DNA from: Cephalotus follicularis
Lineage: Eukaryota > Streptophyta > Magnoliopsida > Oxalidales > Cephalotaceae
DNA length: 64,000 bases
Direction: 5' to 3'
Assembly (NCBI GenBank): GCA_001972305.1
Contig: BDDD01005788.1
Coordinates: 28,491 to 92,490 of the forward strand
The number at the start of each line of letters is the position of its first letter. Positions within the stretch are counted from its first letter, which is position 1. This document shows positions 23,226 to 34,546 of the stretch, in pieces. Position numbers and translations under genes: made by a program. The notes beneath the pieces are model-generated. The model did not search any database. It was not told the DNA's origin and was given only the letters and a program-made list of their open reading frames with translations.

Positions 23226-25116
23226 CAACATCTGGGTTTAAGGTTCCTTTAGTTTGTTGTAACTCCTTTATATTCTTACAGCAGCTTGTAAGTCAAAATT
23301 TTAAGTATGATACATGATTGAGTATAGTTATGATTTATGGTAGCTAGTTCTTTTTAGTGGCAGACTGCTTTCTCATTTTAGGTAGATTGGTACTAATTGG
23401 GATATCTCATCCTTTTATTGACAGACTGGAAATCTTGTAATCTGCTCCATTTTGATAGAATGTAGAAGTTTTTACCAAAGTAATTCAATACCAAATGATC
23501 CTGAATGTTGCAGCATATTATAATATTAGAATCGGTTTAAAATGGATAAAAATTTTAATTGTCATTTAGCCTAATGTTCTTGAGGATATTACAAATTGCG
23601 CAAGTAATTTATGATGTTAGTTCTCTAAAATAATGACAGTGGAGTACTTGAGGGGAATGTGTTGGTCCAATTAATCTCCTAAAACATCGACCATTCCATG
23701 TTTTATCCATTTAACTTTTTTTTTATCCTTAAATCTCCATTTTTTTTTTGTTTACATATTGTCAAATTTTCATTTACCTTATTTGAATTGAAATCTTAAA
23801 TCCAGATCTACATTTTCAAATTCTCAAACTTAAGTGTCGCATTAAGGTGTTGTAGACCTGTCAGTTGACTGAAATTATAGCATATGAAGAACAATTCTCT
23901 CTATCACATTTTGTGGAAGAAACTATTTCTATGGAACTTAATTTTTTGCAATAAAGGAATTTTGAAAGAGAGAAGAATTTATTTATTTCTCATGCTTTTT
24001 TTCTTTCAAGTTTTCCCCTAAATTTATACTTGATGCTCCAAGCAAGTGTTTGAGTGGAAAAGTTGATTTGGTGAGGGTTGACAATGGATAAAGGTATTGA
24101 TTCTGTCCAATTCCATATTGATGATTTAGTATGTCAGTTATTAGCTGGGGAGGGGGGAGCATCACCTTGATTGCGCGACTGGCGGGAGTAGTAACCACCA
24201 CGTCATTTACATGTCACTGGGGTAGTTTATCAGGCTGCAAGCCTGCAATGTGTTCTGTAAGAGACCTTATTGACAATGTTCCAGAGTACTGCATTATTGG
24301 TTAGTTATCTGAATCTACTTGATCCTAATATCATCTTTACGTTCGAAAGAACTGCAATATGTATTGGTTAGTTGTGCCTCATGCATGGATTTAAGGCCTT
24401 AAAGAGCGCTACCCCTTGCAAATAGCAAGGATATTCTCTGTACCTGAATTAATTGATAATTTTCAATAGCAGCTAATGATTCATTTAAACAATTATTTGA
24501 AACCACTTAGTTCACTTACCATCTTTTAGGTGGTAAGACTACATTATGCCCTCTTAAGAGATTTTAATTGATGATTTTTATAGCAGTGCATGGTTCAATA
24601 AGTCATAGTTGGAAGCCTCTCATACCTTGGGCCATCTTGTTAGTTGGAAGTTGCTGCATAGTGTGATCGGCTAAGGTTGCTCATTTAAATGCATGGCTCC
24701 GAGTCCCTAAAATGTTGCTTTGTAGTTGAGAGGTCCATGTTATGCCTACACTACCATGCTACTTGTTGCATCTAGAGCACACATTGACTGAAGAGATTTG
24801 TATTACTTCTTTTGTTTGCTTTCAATTCTCAGTTGTAATGGCAGGCTGTTATGTATTCAAAACAACGATATTGAGGGGACTTGCATGCATTTATCTAGAG
24901 AGAAACATAAATGTGCCTTCTGTCAGGAGTCATTCCAGCTCAATTGGCTTCTATGGAGCAATGGATTTTGCATTGAAAATGCATGCTTGCTGAAGTTTAC
25001 ACAGGTATCTTTTTGTTGCTGTCTTCTTATACCAAACAGGCCTGAGTAAATTCTTGCAGATACATGTTTGGTTTTACTGTTTCCTACCTGTTCATTACTA
25101 GATTTTATTAAAAAAG
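23226..25116. other. 3' flank of the DUF3527 gene, no gene supported
   Basis: AT-rich sequence that probably includes the 3' UTR. Short open stretches near 24742-25049 show no recognisable domain. A donor-like CAG/GTATCT lies near 25005, so spliced UTR or non-coding exons cannot be excluded. Confidence 0.4.
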
Positions 25117-25125
25117 GGATATGGT

Positions 25126-25790
25126 CTCTGAAGCACGGACACTTCAATCTGGTTGCCGGGCGGCGTGTCGGACACGGCGACACGCGCCCGACACGGCTCC
25201 GACACGTGTCCGACACTTGGTCAACGTGTCGGAGGAGTGTCCAAAACTTTTGACCGGTTTCAACGTGTCGGACACTCCAAAATTAGGAGTGTCCGACACT
25301 TCGACACTTCTGACCCAAAAAAATTAAAAAAAATTCAAAATTTTTAAATTAAAATCTAATAAATTAACTTAAAAACAAAACAAAACAAAATTAAAACAAA
25401 ACAAAATTAAAACATTCAACACCTTAAAAACAAAACAAAATTAAAACATCAACTTAAAAACAAAACAAAACCTAAAAACAAAACATTAAACAGACACAGG
25501 CTTCTGTCTCGCAAGACGCTTCTCTCTCTCTCACAAATATTGTTGATCATAATCATTATAGTATTTTACATTCTTACAAATTTAGAATTGTGAAAAAAAA
25601 AATGTTTAGAATTGTGAAAAACATAAAAAAAAATAAATGACATGTGTTATAAATAATATTATTATATATAAAAAATATTTATTTATTGCCGTGTCCTCGC
25701 CGTGTCGTGTCCTGATTTTTCAAAATTTGTCGTGTCCCCGTGTCCGGGCGGTGTCGTGTCCGACACCCGTGTCCGTGTCCATGCTTCATT
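25126..25790. mobile_element. non-autonomous Mutator-like element (665 bp)
   Basis: Perfect 9-bp direct repeats, GGATATGGT (25117-25125 and 25791-25799), flank the element; 9 bp is the usual TSD of Mutator-like elements. The termini are inverted: CTGAAGCACGGACAC on the left and GTGTCCATGCTTCA on the right. The subterminal zones are packed with GTGTCGG/CCGACAC motifs. The centre is AT-rich with an AAACAAAACAAAA run (about 25370-25470). No transposase is encoded, so mobility would depend on an enzyme supplied elsewhere. Confidence 0.88.
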
Positions 25791-25799
25791 GGATATGGT

Positions 25800-26294
25800 A
25801 GCTTACTTGCGATCATTACAGCTTCTTACTTTCGATCATCATAGCTTCTTGCAATAGAAGTTGTTGAAGGAAATATTATTAATTGTACTGAAAAAGGCAA
25901 CCTGAACTAACAAAACCATGATAACTACCCTCAACCACTTGTTTATCCTGATCAACTTTCAAAAATTCTGTATCCTTCTATTTCTAGTGGTCTATTTGCA
26001 GAAAGTGGGGACACATTTATTTTGAAGGATGGGAAGATTTGGACATCCTCATAAACATCTATTACTTTCTTTTGATATTGTAATTATTTCAACCGAATTA
26101 TTATTCTATGGAAGTAAACTTTACTATTACTGTTACCAGATTGTTTCAGGTTTTTTGCAGTTATTTTTGTTTTTATTTTATATGTTGTTGGTGGAGGAGG
26201 AAAGGGGCTATTCGCGCCTCAAAGGATACTCGATCTGTGGATCTTCCAATCAAACGAGTGAAATGCTACTTTGGCTACAAGGCCATTGGCTCAA
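25800..26294. other. spacer between the Mutator-like element and Copia nest
   Basis: No supported gene. An open stretch at 26029-26382 runs into the LTR at 26300 and is not credible as a gene. The sequence resumes on the far side of the Copia nest at 34547. Confidence 0.45.
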
Positions 26295-26299
26295 GATTG

Positions 26300-26704
26300 T
26301 GTTGGGAATTTCTTGTTTCCCCGTTTATGCACTAATCGATCTGAGGAAAAACACGCACGTACGTAATAAGAAAATCACTTAAAAGAATATACAGATGTAC
26401 GTGGTTTGGTCCACATTGACTTACGTTTACGGAGAATCAACTAGGGAGATCTTTTATTCTCTCTAACAAGAATTAGATCCTTACTACAATTCTCTCAGAG
26501 ATTTCTGTCTTAGGCATTGTCTATTTCACAACCACCATAAGACTATATCTCTCACCCACCAGGTTTACAATCACTCATACAAAGACATTATGTAGGGAAA
26601 CCTGAACTCTAAAACACAACTACCCACTTTACGTGTAAATGGACCAAACCCGATCCAAATTCATAAAAGTCCGGTAAACAGAATAAAAGAAAAAAAACCC
26701 AACA
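26300..26704 (-). repeat. 3' LTR of the outer Copia element
   Basis: It starts TGTTGGGAATTTC and ends ACCCAACA, and pairs with 34157-34541. GATTG precedes it. The adjacent interior (AAGCCAAAGTAGAGATT on the - strand) is the likely polypurine tract. Confidence 0.92.
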
Positions 26705-26829
26705 ATCTCTACTTTGGCTTAAATTTTGTCAGACGTCTTGAAGCATTATTAGTTGTCTTCAATTTTGCAAACACGTTCATGTCTCTGTATGTTTGCGATG
26801 CCCGAACTGATATGCCTTCCACACCTCCA

Positions 26830-27863
26830 TCTTGGGCATCTCACACTGCGTTGTATCGTGTTGTGCGATGTGGCTCCTCCTTTCTCCTACAATCCAAGAG
26901 AATAATGCCACCATCAAGATCAAAAACAAACTTCACACGTTTCTTCCTCAATCTACATTCAACCTCTAAACAAACTATCTTACGTCCTCGTCCCTCAACT
27001 GTAAGCATTCTCCTGCAATGTAACAGAACCTCCACTTGTTTGAACAGTCCCTACAATCTATGCAGTTTCCTGATCATCTTCTCCTGCAGCTTTACTAAGG
27101 TTCCTTTGGTGACCCTTATGACTTCACCTTCAATAGTATACCTACACACTCAAATCCAGAGTACCCGATGAAATCAGATTCTTTTGTAGATATGGCACAT
27201 GTTGAACATCAGCCAAAGTTTTCATGACACCAACAAACATGTGAAACCGTGTCGATCCAATACCAGCAACCTTGCACTCTGTATTATTTGTCCTCTTGAT
27301 TGGACCACTATCTCAAGCTTGATGCATGCTGAATTGCTCTTTGACTTCACGTATGTGAAATGCATGACCGGAATCTAAAATCCAATCTGAACTGATCATA
27401 CTTGAAGGTGTAGCAAGATACGCTTCATCCTCATCTGACAATGCCACAACAACTGTAAACTCAGATGATTTTCCTTTCCCTTTCAAAAACTCTTTCTACT
27501 ATGGGCAATATTTCTTTATTTATATATGACCTTCCTCATCCCACACAAAACACTTTCTGTTTGTATTGCGAAATTTTGACTTTGACTGAGCTATGACTCT
27601 ACTAGACATATCACTCCAGTCCTTCGATCTACTCTTCCGGTTACCACTAACTGTAACCAAGGCACTAGCCTCCCTTGATGTCACCTCGTTGATGCGCTTT
27701 TTCATTTTCTTATTCATCAATAAAGAAGTAACGACCTTGTCCAAATAGAGAATATTCTTTTCAAACAATAATGTGGTGACTATGTGATCATCTGATGTGG
27801 ATCTCCACTTCCAAAGATGTCAGCTCTGTTTGAATCTTGTTGAACTCACTTAAAGGCACCTCA
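26830..27863 (-). pseudogene. C-terminal gag and protease region of the outer Copia element
   Basis: The frame 27768-27520 encodes the end of a plant Copia gag, including VTSLLMNKKMKKRINEV and the remains of a zinc knuckle at its end (CFVWDEEGHI, with the second Cys lost). Downstream, between about 27400 and 27100, broken - strand frames recall a Copia protease and pre-integrase segment (DSGHAFHI, then DVQHVPYLQKNLIS). Several stops interrupt them. The part upstream of this block lies on the other side of the nested element, at 33061-33420. Confidence 0.75.
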
Positions 27864-27868
27864 AAACT

Positions 27869-28082
27869 AGTTGAAAACTGAAAACAATGATTGAAAGTGT
27901 TTTCAGCTTATCTTTAATGGTAGAGGCCTTGTATATTTATACTAGTAGGGTTACAAGGGAATTACAAATCCTATTCCTAAACATAGTGATATTCCTTAAT
28001 TACATAATCCTATTCCTAAATGTATTCATATTCCTTAGATAGAAAGACTAATCTACCCTAACATGTTTTATGTACATTAACA
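27869..28082 (-). repeat. 3' LTR of the inner Copia element
   Basis: The 214-bp LTR pairs with 32873-33055. On the - strand it begins TGTTAATGTACATTAAA and ends TTTTCAACT. The TATA region (ATATACAAGG preceded by TATAAATA) lies near 27930-27945. The right LTR lacks about 30 bases present here (roughly 28040-28060). Confidence 0.9.
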
Positions 28083-28089
28083 CTCCTCC

Positions 28090-28716
28090 TCAAGTTGGTG
28101 TGTGGATATCTCGCATTCCCAACTTGGAGACAAGAGGATGAAAATCTTTCTTCGTTAAAACTTCAGCTAACTGATCCGTTGATTTCACAAAGGGTGTGCA
28201 GATAATGTTATTCTCTGATAAAAATCTATCAATCTCGATGCGTTTCGTTCTGTCGTGTTGGACTGGATTGTGAACAATGTTGATCGCCGCTTGATTATTA
28301 CAGAAAAGTGTCATAGAGCTTTCACGCGTTATTCCTAGATCATTCAAGAGTTTTTTAAGCCATATCAATTCACAAATTCCTTGTGCTATTGCTCTGTATT
28401 CTGGTTCTGCACTAGATCTTGACACTACATTTTGCTTTTTGCTTCTCCAAATAACTAAACTGCCACCCATAAATGTGCAATATTCGGAAGTGGATCTTCT
28501 ATCTACTTTAGAACCTGCCCAATCTGCATTACTATAGGCTTCTAACTTCAAGTGACCATATTGAGAAAACAGGATCCCTTTGCCAGGAGCAGACTTCAAG
28601 TATCTCAGGATTCGATGGACTACTTCTAAGTAAAGTGTCCGTGGATCATGCATAAATTGACTAACAATACCTACTGCATAGGCAATATCAGTCCTAGTAT
28701 GAGACAAATATATCAA
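28090..28716 (-). pseudogene. RNase H region of the inner Copia element
   Basis: This 208-codon frame matches the Copia RNase H: YLSHTRTDIAYAVG, then SNADWAGS with a catalytic Asp, then SSAEPEYRA with the Glu, and the end QLAEVLTK. The frame is separated from RT by a stop or frameshift near 28720-28830. Confidence 0.9.
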
Positions 28717-28831
28717 TCTTCCTACCAGTCTCTGATATATCTCCTTATCAACTAAATCATTGCCTCAATCACAAAGACGATGGTCAACCTCATCAGAAAA
28801 TCTGTAGGTTTGCAATTACATAAGTGATGGT

Positions 28832-29520
28832 TTACCTCAATAGGAGAATCTGCAGGCCTACACCAAGCATGCCAGTCTCATCATGAAGGTCAAATGCATA
28901 CTTTCTTTGGGAGATAAAAATACCGCTATCTGATCTTGCCACCTCAATTCCTAGAAAAATTTTCAATGGACCCAAGTTTTTGATCTCAAATTCCTTGGCC
29001 AAGTGAGATTTGAGCTTGGATACTTCTGCCTCATCATTGTCTGTCATTACTATGTCGTCCATGTAAACAATAAGGGCTATAATTCTTTCTCTGAATCGTT
29101 TAACAAACATAGTGTGATCTGCTTGACTTTGGTATATTCGAACTCTAGCATAGCCTTGCGAAATCTACCAAAGGAGGATCTTGGAGACTGCTTCAATTCA
29201 TGCAGGGCTTTCTTCAGTTTGCATACCTTTCCTTCAATTAGCTGAGATGGAAAACCAGGAGGAATATCTATGTACACCTCTTCCTTAAGCTCTCCATGAA
29301 GAAATTCATTTTTCACATTTAACTGTTGTAGATTCCATCCAAAGTTTACATCACAAGATAGAAGCACCCTAACAGAATTCATTTTTGCTATAGGAGCAAA
29401 TGTCTCTTGGTAATCAATTATGTATGTTTGAGTACAGCCCTTTGGAACCAAATGAGCTTTGAATATCTCCACAGTTCCATCTGCCTTTTGTTTTACTGTA
29501 AATACCCATTTACATCTCAC
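28832..29520 (-). pseudogene. reverse transcriptase region of the inner Copia element
   Basis: Two overlapping frames carry the Copia RT. The frame 29520-29077 has RCKWVFTVKQKADGT and DYQETFAPIAKMNSVR. The frame 29110-28832 has the catalytic VYMDDIVMT. They are out of register with each other near 29100, so a frameshift breaks the domain. The active-site aspartates of YMDD remain. Confidence 0.92.
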
Positions 29521-30060
29521 TATTTTCTTTCCAGCTGGTAAAGAAACTAACTTCTATGTATCATTCTTTTTCAAAGCTGTCATTTCCTCTACCATGGCAT
29601 TCTTCCACTTTGGATCTGTAATGGCTTCTTTCCAACCCTGCAAAATAGACACAGAGGATAACGAAGAAAGAAAAGGACGATAGGTAGAGGACAAACCTTT
29701 TGTAAGACAAAAAGTTAGAAATAGGATGTTGAATAAACTCCTTTTCGATGAGCAGTAGGTTTATTTAAGTCATTGATAGAAGGATTACCATTACCTGACA
29801 CCAAAGGAGATGGAGATGGATCTGAGTCCGGGGTTGTCAATTGCTCTGGTTGCACGTGAATGAACTTTTCTATCCGATTCTTTCTCTCCTGGAATAAGTG
29901 ATTAAGTCATTTCCCACTTGTGGCTGAGTTGCTCTTGCATCCTCTTCCACAACACATTTCTCACTCTCTCCCTTGCTATAATTCTTGCTCTCCCTCTTAA
30001 CACAAGTAGTATCATTAATCAAAGATGAGTTAGAGGGATTCTCCTTCTAAATATTATGAC

Positions 30061-30853
30061 TTATAATCGGTGAAAAAACTTAAAGCTCAATATGATTCCC
30101 CCCCTGAAGAGATGATTGGAATAGCGACTTTGTTTCATGAAAGGTGACATCCATGGTGACAAAGAGTTTGCGAGAAGAGGGATGGTAACACTTGTACACC
30201 TTTTGAGATGCGGAATAGCCAAGGAAGACACAATGTAGAGCTCGAGGATCAAGTTTGTCACGGGAAGGAGTAGAATTATGAACAAAACAAACACAACCAA
30301 AGACCTTTGGTTGGAGGTATGAGACAAGAGAGGCATATGGTAAAAGTGACACAAGTCTTTTGAAATCAAGTATATTAGATGGAAGCCTATTAATTAAATA
30401 AGTAGTAGTTTGCATTGCATCCACCTAATAAGATTTAGGAACACTTATAGATAACATAATTGACCTAGTGACCTGTAGAAGGTGTCTATTTTTCCTTTCT
30501 AGGATACCATTTTCATATAGATAAGTGTGAAATTTGCCATCTATGTATTCAGTCCCATTATCACTACGAAGAATTTGAACTTTAGCATTAAACTGAGTAC
30601 GGATCATAGCATGGTAATATTTGAAAAAACAAAATGCCTCATTTTTAGTGCGTAGAAGATAGACATAAGTAAGATGAGTACAATTATCGAAAAAAGAAAT
30701 AAAGTATTTAAATCCATCACGGGATACAGTTCTAGAAGGACCCCATAAATCAGAATGTATAACTTGAAAATGAATAGTACTTTTATTTAAACTCAAAGGA
30801 TAGTGAGAGAGTATGCTTTGCAAATTCACAGATATCACAAACAAACGTCTCAT
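30061..30853 (-). pseudogene. integrase region of the inner Copia element
   Basis: The frame 30853-30425 contains the first Asp (HSDLWGPS), the second (RSDNGTEY) and the Glu in ERKNRHLL. About a dozen residues that normally precede ERKNRH are missing. A TAG at about 30425 and a frameshift break the frame. Frames 30424-30080 and 30369-30061 hold the C-terminal part (YLINRLPSNIL, FGCVCFVHN, KCVFLGYS-like). Confidence 0.88.
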
Positions 30854-31153
30854 GAAAACCCTTTGTTATTTGTGGAAATAAAATGGATATAACTCTAAAG
30901 GAGGGATGACCCAACCGTTGGTGCCATTGGTGTAGGAGAAGAAGCAATAGGAGAATCTAGATGGTAAAGTCCATTACGTATTCTACCAAAGCCAATCACT
31001 TTCCCGGTTCCCAGCTCTTGAAAAACACAGTGAGTAGACAAAAAAATGAGGAATTAATTTAGTTCCAAGGTTGAACGGAAGATTGACACAAAGATTAGGA
31101 ACATGAAGTATAGAGTTCAATGATATAATAGGAGTACAAGAGACAAACCCTTT

Positions 31154-31907
31154 TCATGAAATGGATGATAAAGAACCATCGACAACTTTAATCCTATCCT
31201 TACCAGAACAAGGGATATAGGAATCAAATAACCCTGGGGAACTAGTCATGTGTTTGTTTGCTCTAGAGTCCAACAACCAAGAAAGACCAGATGATAGGGG
31301 AACACTAAAAGCACTAGGAGTTATACATGAATTTACAAAGTTGGAAGAGCCATTAGAGGGACTAGATGGGGAAGAATCGGTCGAGGAAGTGCCAAGCTGC
31401 TGCTGAGAGAACATTCGTTGAAGTGCTATAATTTGATCAGGAGTGAAAATTGCACTACTGTCAAAAATAGGGGAATAATCTGATACCTTAGACATATGAT
31501 CCTCTGAACAAGCATAAATAAATTTACCTCCGCGCCCTTTAGGGCGCCCATACAGCTTCCAGCAAAATTCTTTAGTGTGTCAACTTTCCACAGTAATCAC
31601 AGACTTTTTCAATAGGAGAACTCTTAAGATCACTGGAAGGAACAGATGGCTGAGATATAGCAAGAGCACATCGATTACGAGTAACTGAAGGCAACATAAT
31701 GGAACGAAGACTCTCTTCATGTGGGATGAGGTTATAAGCTCTTTTTAATGTGAGAAACGGTTCCTTACCAAGAGTCAGAATCCGAACTTGGATCATATTC
31801 TGGATCGAGTCCTGCAAGGAAGTTCCATACCCGAAGTTTATCCTTGTACCTCTGAAATACCACAACGTCTGTAGGATTTGTAGGTGTAAAGCTACAATGA
31901 GAATCAA
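31154..31907 (-). pseudogene. zinc knuckle, protease and pre-integrase region of the inner Copia
   Basis: At about 31600-31560 the - strand encodes a gag zinc knuckle (VCDYCGKLTH), interrupted by a one-base frameshift before its last Cys. The frame 31495-31154 carries WLLDSRANKHMT, the Copia protease site, with the usual Gly of Asp-Ser-Gly changed to Arg. Together they show a gag-protease junction that can no longer work. Confidence 0.8.
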
Positions 31908-32075
31908 GTTGTTGACACATATACGTTAACTTAGAATAATTATCTACTAGAGATAGGCCCCCCTGACTAAATCCGGAGCACTCCTTGCGGATATCATAGC
32001 TTTGAGCATAATTATTCTCCCCAAGTATTGTTCGGCAATAGTATCTCAGACATCTTTAGCGGTATTCAAAGCTAT

Positions 32076-32498
32076 TTATTGTTTCCTAAGTGAAGGCTCG
32101 ATGGATTGAACAAGCCAATACGTAACCATAGAATCCTCAGACGACCATTTCTCTTCAGCATCTCTATTGCCATTGATAAGACGCACAGTTGTCCCTGTCA
32201 AGTACCCTGCAAGTTTATGAGCCCTAACAGATAACGTACAAGCTCTCAACCACGTTAGATAATTAGTCCCATCAAATTTGAAAGGACCGATCTGGAGGTT
32301 TGAGTTAAGAACCCCAGTAGTCACAACTCTAGTATCAACCACAAATACCACAAAAAATAATCCAAAAAATGTTCCAAAAGGGCTCAGCAAACCAAACAAA
32401 TTGCTTGCTGAAAGGAGCTGAAATAGAGGTCGAGAAAACAAGTCGTCGACGACAGTGGAAGCAACTAGGTTTCGTGGATCGGAGGCCGGCGAGTCCAA
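32076..32498 (-). pseudogene. gag N-terminal region of the inner Copia element
   Basis: This 140-codon frame contains the plant Copia gag signature: IGPFKFDGTNYLTWLRA, then LAGYLTGT and EEKWSSEDSMVTYWLVQSI. The likely start is the ATG at 32498. The frame ends early at 32076, and gag-like sequence continues in other frames to about 31570. About 375 bases of leader separate it from the 5' LTR. Confidence 0.85.
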
Positions 32499-32872
32499 CG
32501 GTTAGAGTGATTCCATTGGAGTCGGTGTAGATCTACAAAAATCAGTGGCGGTGCAGGCTGACGTTGACTGCTCGTGTGGGCACGTGTGAGCTTCGATGAC
32601 GGAAAAACTTCTGGCGAACGTAGAGCAGCAACGGACATGTCCAAAGGTTCGGTGCATTTGGACTGAATCTTGCCAGAAAAAGTGGTCGACGATGGCAGGT
32701 GCGTCTGACGAGGGAAAGGCCGGAATCGGAGCTTATTCCGGGTTTTTTCTGTCGCCGCAATACGTGTTTAGGCACCGGGAATGTGTAAGTAACCTCAAAG
32801 AAACACAGAGGAAAAGGCAGCGGCGCTAATCACCCCAAAAATTCCCGATACGGGATAGGGTTTTTTATACCG

Positions 32873-33055
32873 AGTTGAAAACTAAAAATAATGATTGAAA
32901 GTGTTTTCGGTTTACCTTTAATGGTAGAGGCCTTGTATATTTATACTAGTAGGGTTACAAGGGAATCACAAATCCTATTCCTAAACATATTTATATTCCT
33001 TAATTACAAAACCCTATTCCTAAATGTACCCTAACATGTTTAATGTACATTAACA
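32873..33055 (-). repeat. 5' LTR of the inner Copia element
   Basis: The 183-bp LTR is the partner of 27869-28082. It is followed on the right by AAACT, the TSD. The - strand sequence just inside it (CGGTATAAAAAACC) is a weak, probably mutated, tRNA-Met-type primer site. Confidence 0.9.
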
Positions 33056-33060
33056 AAACT

Positions 33061-34144
33061 CAATCTCTCCTCTGACTGAAGGCCATATAATTCTTCATAA
33101 AAAACAATATGTTGACATAGACTTGTATCTACTTTGTAATTTTTCCCAGACATCTGCTGAATCTGTCAAATCAATGACCTCCCGCGATGTGTTATCTGCA
33201 AGACAATGCTGAGTTGTACTACATGCCAAATCCCTCATGCTCCACCACACCTGATTAGTCAACGTTTCAGGCTTCTATGTCTCCTTCTTGAGAGCTTTAA
33301 TCAATTCTTCTCGCGTCAACAATTCTTCACCTTTTGTTGCCTTAACGTGAAGTCATTGTGGTCATTGAAGAGTACCACGGGAAACTCAGACTCTTCCCTG
33401 CTATTTGCAATGCTCCATCGTTTCATTTAGTCCCTGTCATCTGCTCCAACTATCCTGATCAACCTTAACTCAACTCACGAATTTTTCTTGATCACCCGAT
33501 TGAGCCAAACCACACCGACCTACCAAAATCACACAATCTGAGGAAAATCTCACTAATATGAACTGTTCACTGCGTCTAGAACATTTAAAAGCCTTTGAGT
33601 TGACTCCTGAACCACCCAATTTTGACTCCGATAACCCACGATATCGCGTTTGAAATTCCAAGCAACCACAACCGTTCAAAAACGAAAATCCCCCCCCCCC
33701 CCTTTTTTTCTTTTCTTCCCGTAACAATCGGGACCCACTCACTCTCTTTCGCGTGCGAGCTTCTATGGCCACAGCTGATGACGACCAATGGCGTTTTGAT
33801 AGATCGGTTGACAATTGTTGCTCCAGTGGTGTTTACTTGGCCTGACTTGGTCTGTATCTTCAAGATTGAAAAGTCAAAGAGAATTGGTCTATTTGCGGTG
33901 CGTTTTCCTCTTCTAGCTACTCTTGACGACGGAGATGACTCTGGATGAACGGCCGACGCTTCCTTATCACGGCGTAGGCTCTGGAGAACAACGATCTTTG
34001 ACTGATAGTGATAAAGGTTGGACGATGTTGCTGCCAATGGCTAGGGGGTGACATCAACGTCGTGTGTATTTGCCCGTTTCTTCATGTTTTACCTTTTTCC
34101 GCCTGTCTTCCACAATTTCGTGCCTTGATCAATCAACCCGACTA
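33061..34144 (-). pseudogene. leader and N-terminal gag of the outer Copia element
   Basis: Broken - strand frames between 33420 and 33061 encode a typical Copia gag stretch (NDFTLRQQKV, then ADVWEKLQSRYKSM). At 33060 the frame meets the nested element and resumes at 27863. The region 33480-34144 is leader. It has an open stretch (34037-33585) with no gag similarity, and a C10-T7 homopolymer run at about 33693-33710. Confidence 0.7.
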
Positions 34145-34154
34145 TCTGATACCA
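34145..34154 (-). other. tRNA-iMet primer-binding site of the outer Copia
   Basis: TGGTATCAGA on the - strand, two bases inside the 5' LTR, matches the first ten bases of the usual initiator-Met primer site. Confidence 0.85.
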
Positions 34155-34156
34155 CT

Positions 34157-34541
34157 TGTTGGGAATTTCTTACTTCCCTGTTTACGCCCAAATTGATCCG
34201 AGGAAAAACATACATGAATGTAATAAGAAAACCACATACAAGAATACATAGATTTACACGGTTTGATCTAAATTGACCTACGTCCACGGAGAACCAACCA
34301 GGGAGATATTCTATTCCTTATCTAACAAGAATTAGATCCTCACTATAATTCTTTCGGAGATGTTTGTCCTAGGCACTGCCTTATCTTTCTCACCCACCAG
34401 GTTTACAATTACACATACAAGGACATTATATAGGAAAATATGAACCCTAAACCACAATTACCTACTCTATATATAATTGGACACAACCTAACCCAAATAT
34501 ATAAAACCCTGTAAACAGAATACAAGACAAAAAATCCAACA
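34157..34541 (-). repeat. 5' LTR of the outer Copia element
   Basis: The 385-bp LTR is the partner of 26300-26704. It begins TGTTGGGAATTTC, ends ATCCAACA, and is followed by GATTG, the TSD. Differences from the other LTR are scattered substitutions and small gaps. Confidence 0.92.
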
Positions 34542-34546
34542 GATTG

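Larger units (their letters stand above)
27869..33055 (-). mobile_element. inner Copia-type LTR retrotransposon, nested in gag of the outer one
   Basis: LTRs at 27869-28082 and 32873-33055 are flanked by the 5-bp TSD AAACT (27864-27868 and 33056-33060). Joining the flanks restores a continuous gag reading frame of the outer element, which confirms the insertion. On the - strand the order is gag, zinc finger, protease, integrase, RT, RNase H, the Copia order. A purine tract (TTGAGGAGGAG) abuts the 3' LTR. The LTR termini read TG...CT rather than TG...CA. Multiple stops and frameshifts make the copy inactive. Confidence 0.92.
26300..34541 (-). mobile_element. outer Copia-type element, gag/protease only, host of a nested Copia
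   Basis: LTRs at 26300-26704 and 34157-34541 are flanked by a perfect TSD, GATTG (26295-26299 and 34542-34546). The - strand orientation is set by the primer site TGGTATCAGA beside the right LTR (34145-34154), complementary to initiator tRNA-Met. Without the nested element, the interior is only about 2.3 kb. It encodes gag (33420-33061, then 27863-27480) and a decayed protease region (about 27400-26830). No integrase, RT or RNase H of its own is seen, so it is a non-autonomous derivative that must borrow these. Confidence 0.88.

Noticed and set aside
24742-25049. Overlapping open frames resembling a Cys-rich protein
   Set aside because: No recognised domain. Donor-like sequence follows, but no coherent exon chain could be built with the DUF3527 gene.
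25141-25310. Regular GTGTCGG repeats resembling a CRISPR or minisatellite
   Set aside because: The repeats are subterminal motifs of an element with inverted ends and a 9-bp TSD; spacing is irregular and the genome is a plant.
26131-26155. Repeat of AGATTGTTTCAGGT also seen at 34541
   Set aside because: A 14-base match near the Copia TSD; too short to separate from chance, and it does not alter the insertion model.
26779-27171. 130-codon open frame on the + strand
   Set aside because: It lies antisense to the decayed protease region of the outer Copia element and is a shadow of it.
33585-34037. 150-codon open frame on the - strand next to the outer Copia LTR
   Set aside because: It has no gag or other retroelement similarity and lies in the leader; probably chance, though a captured fragment cannot be fully excluded.
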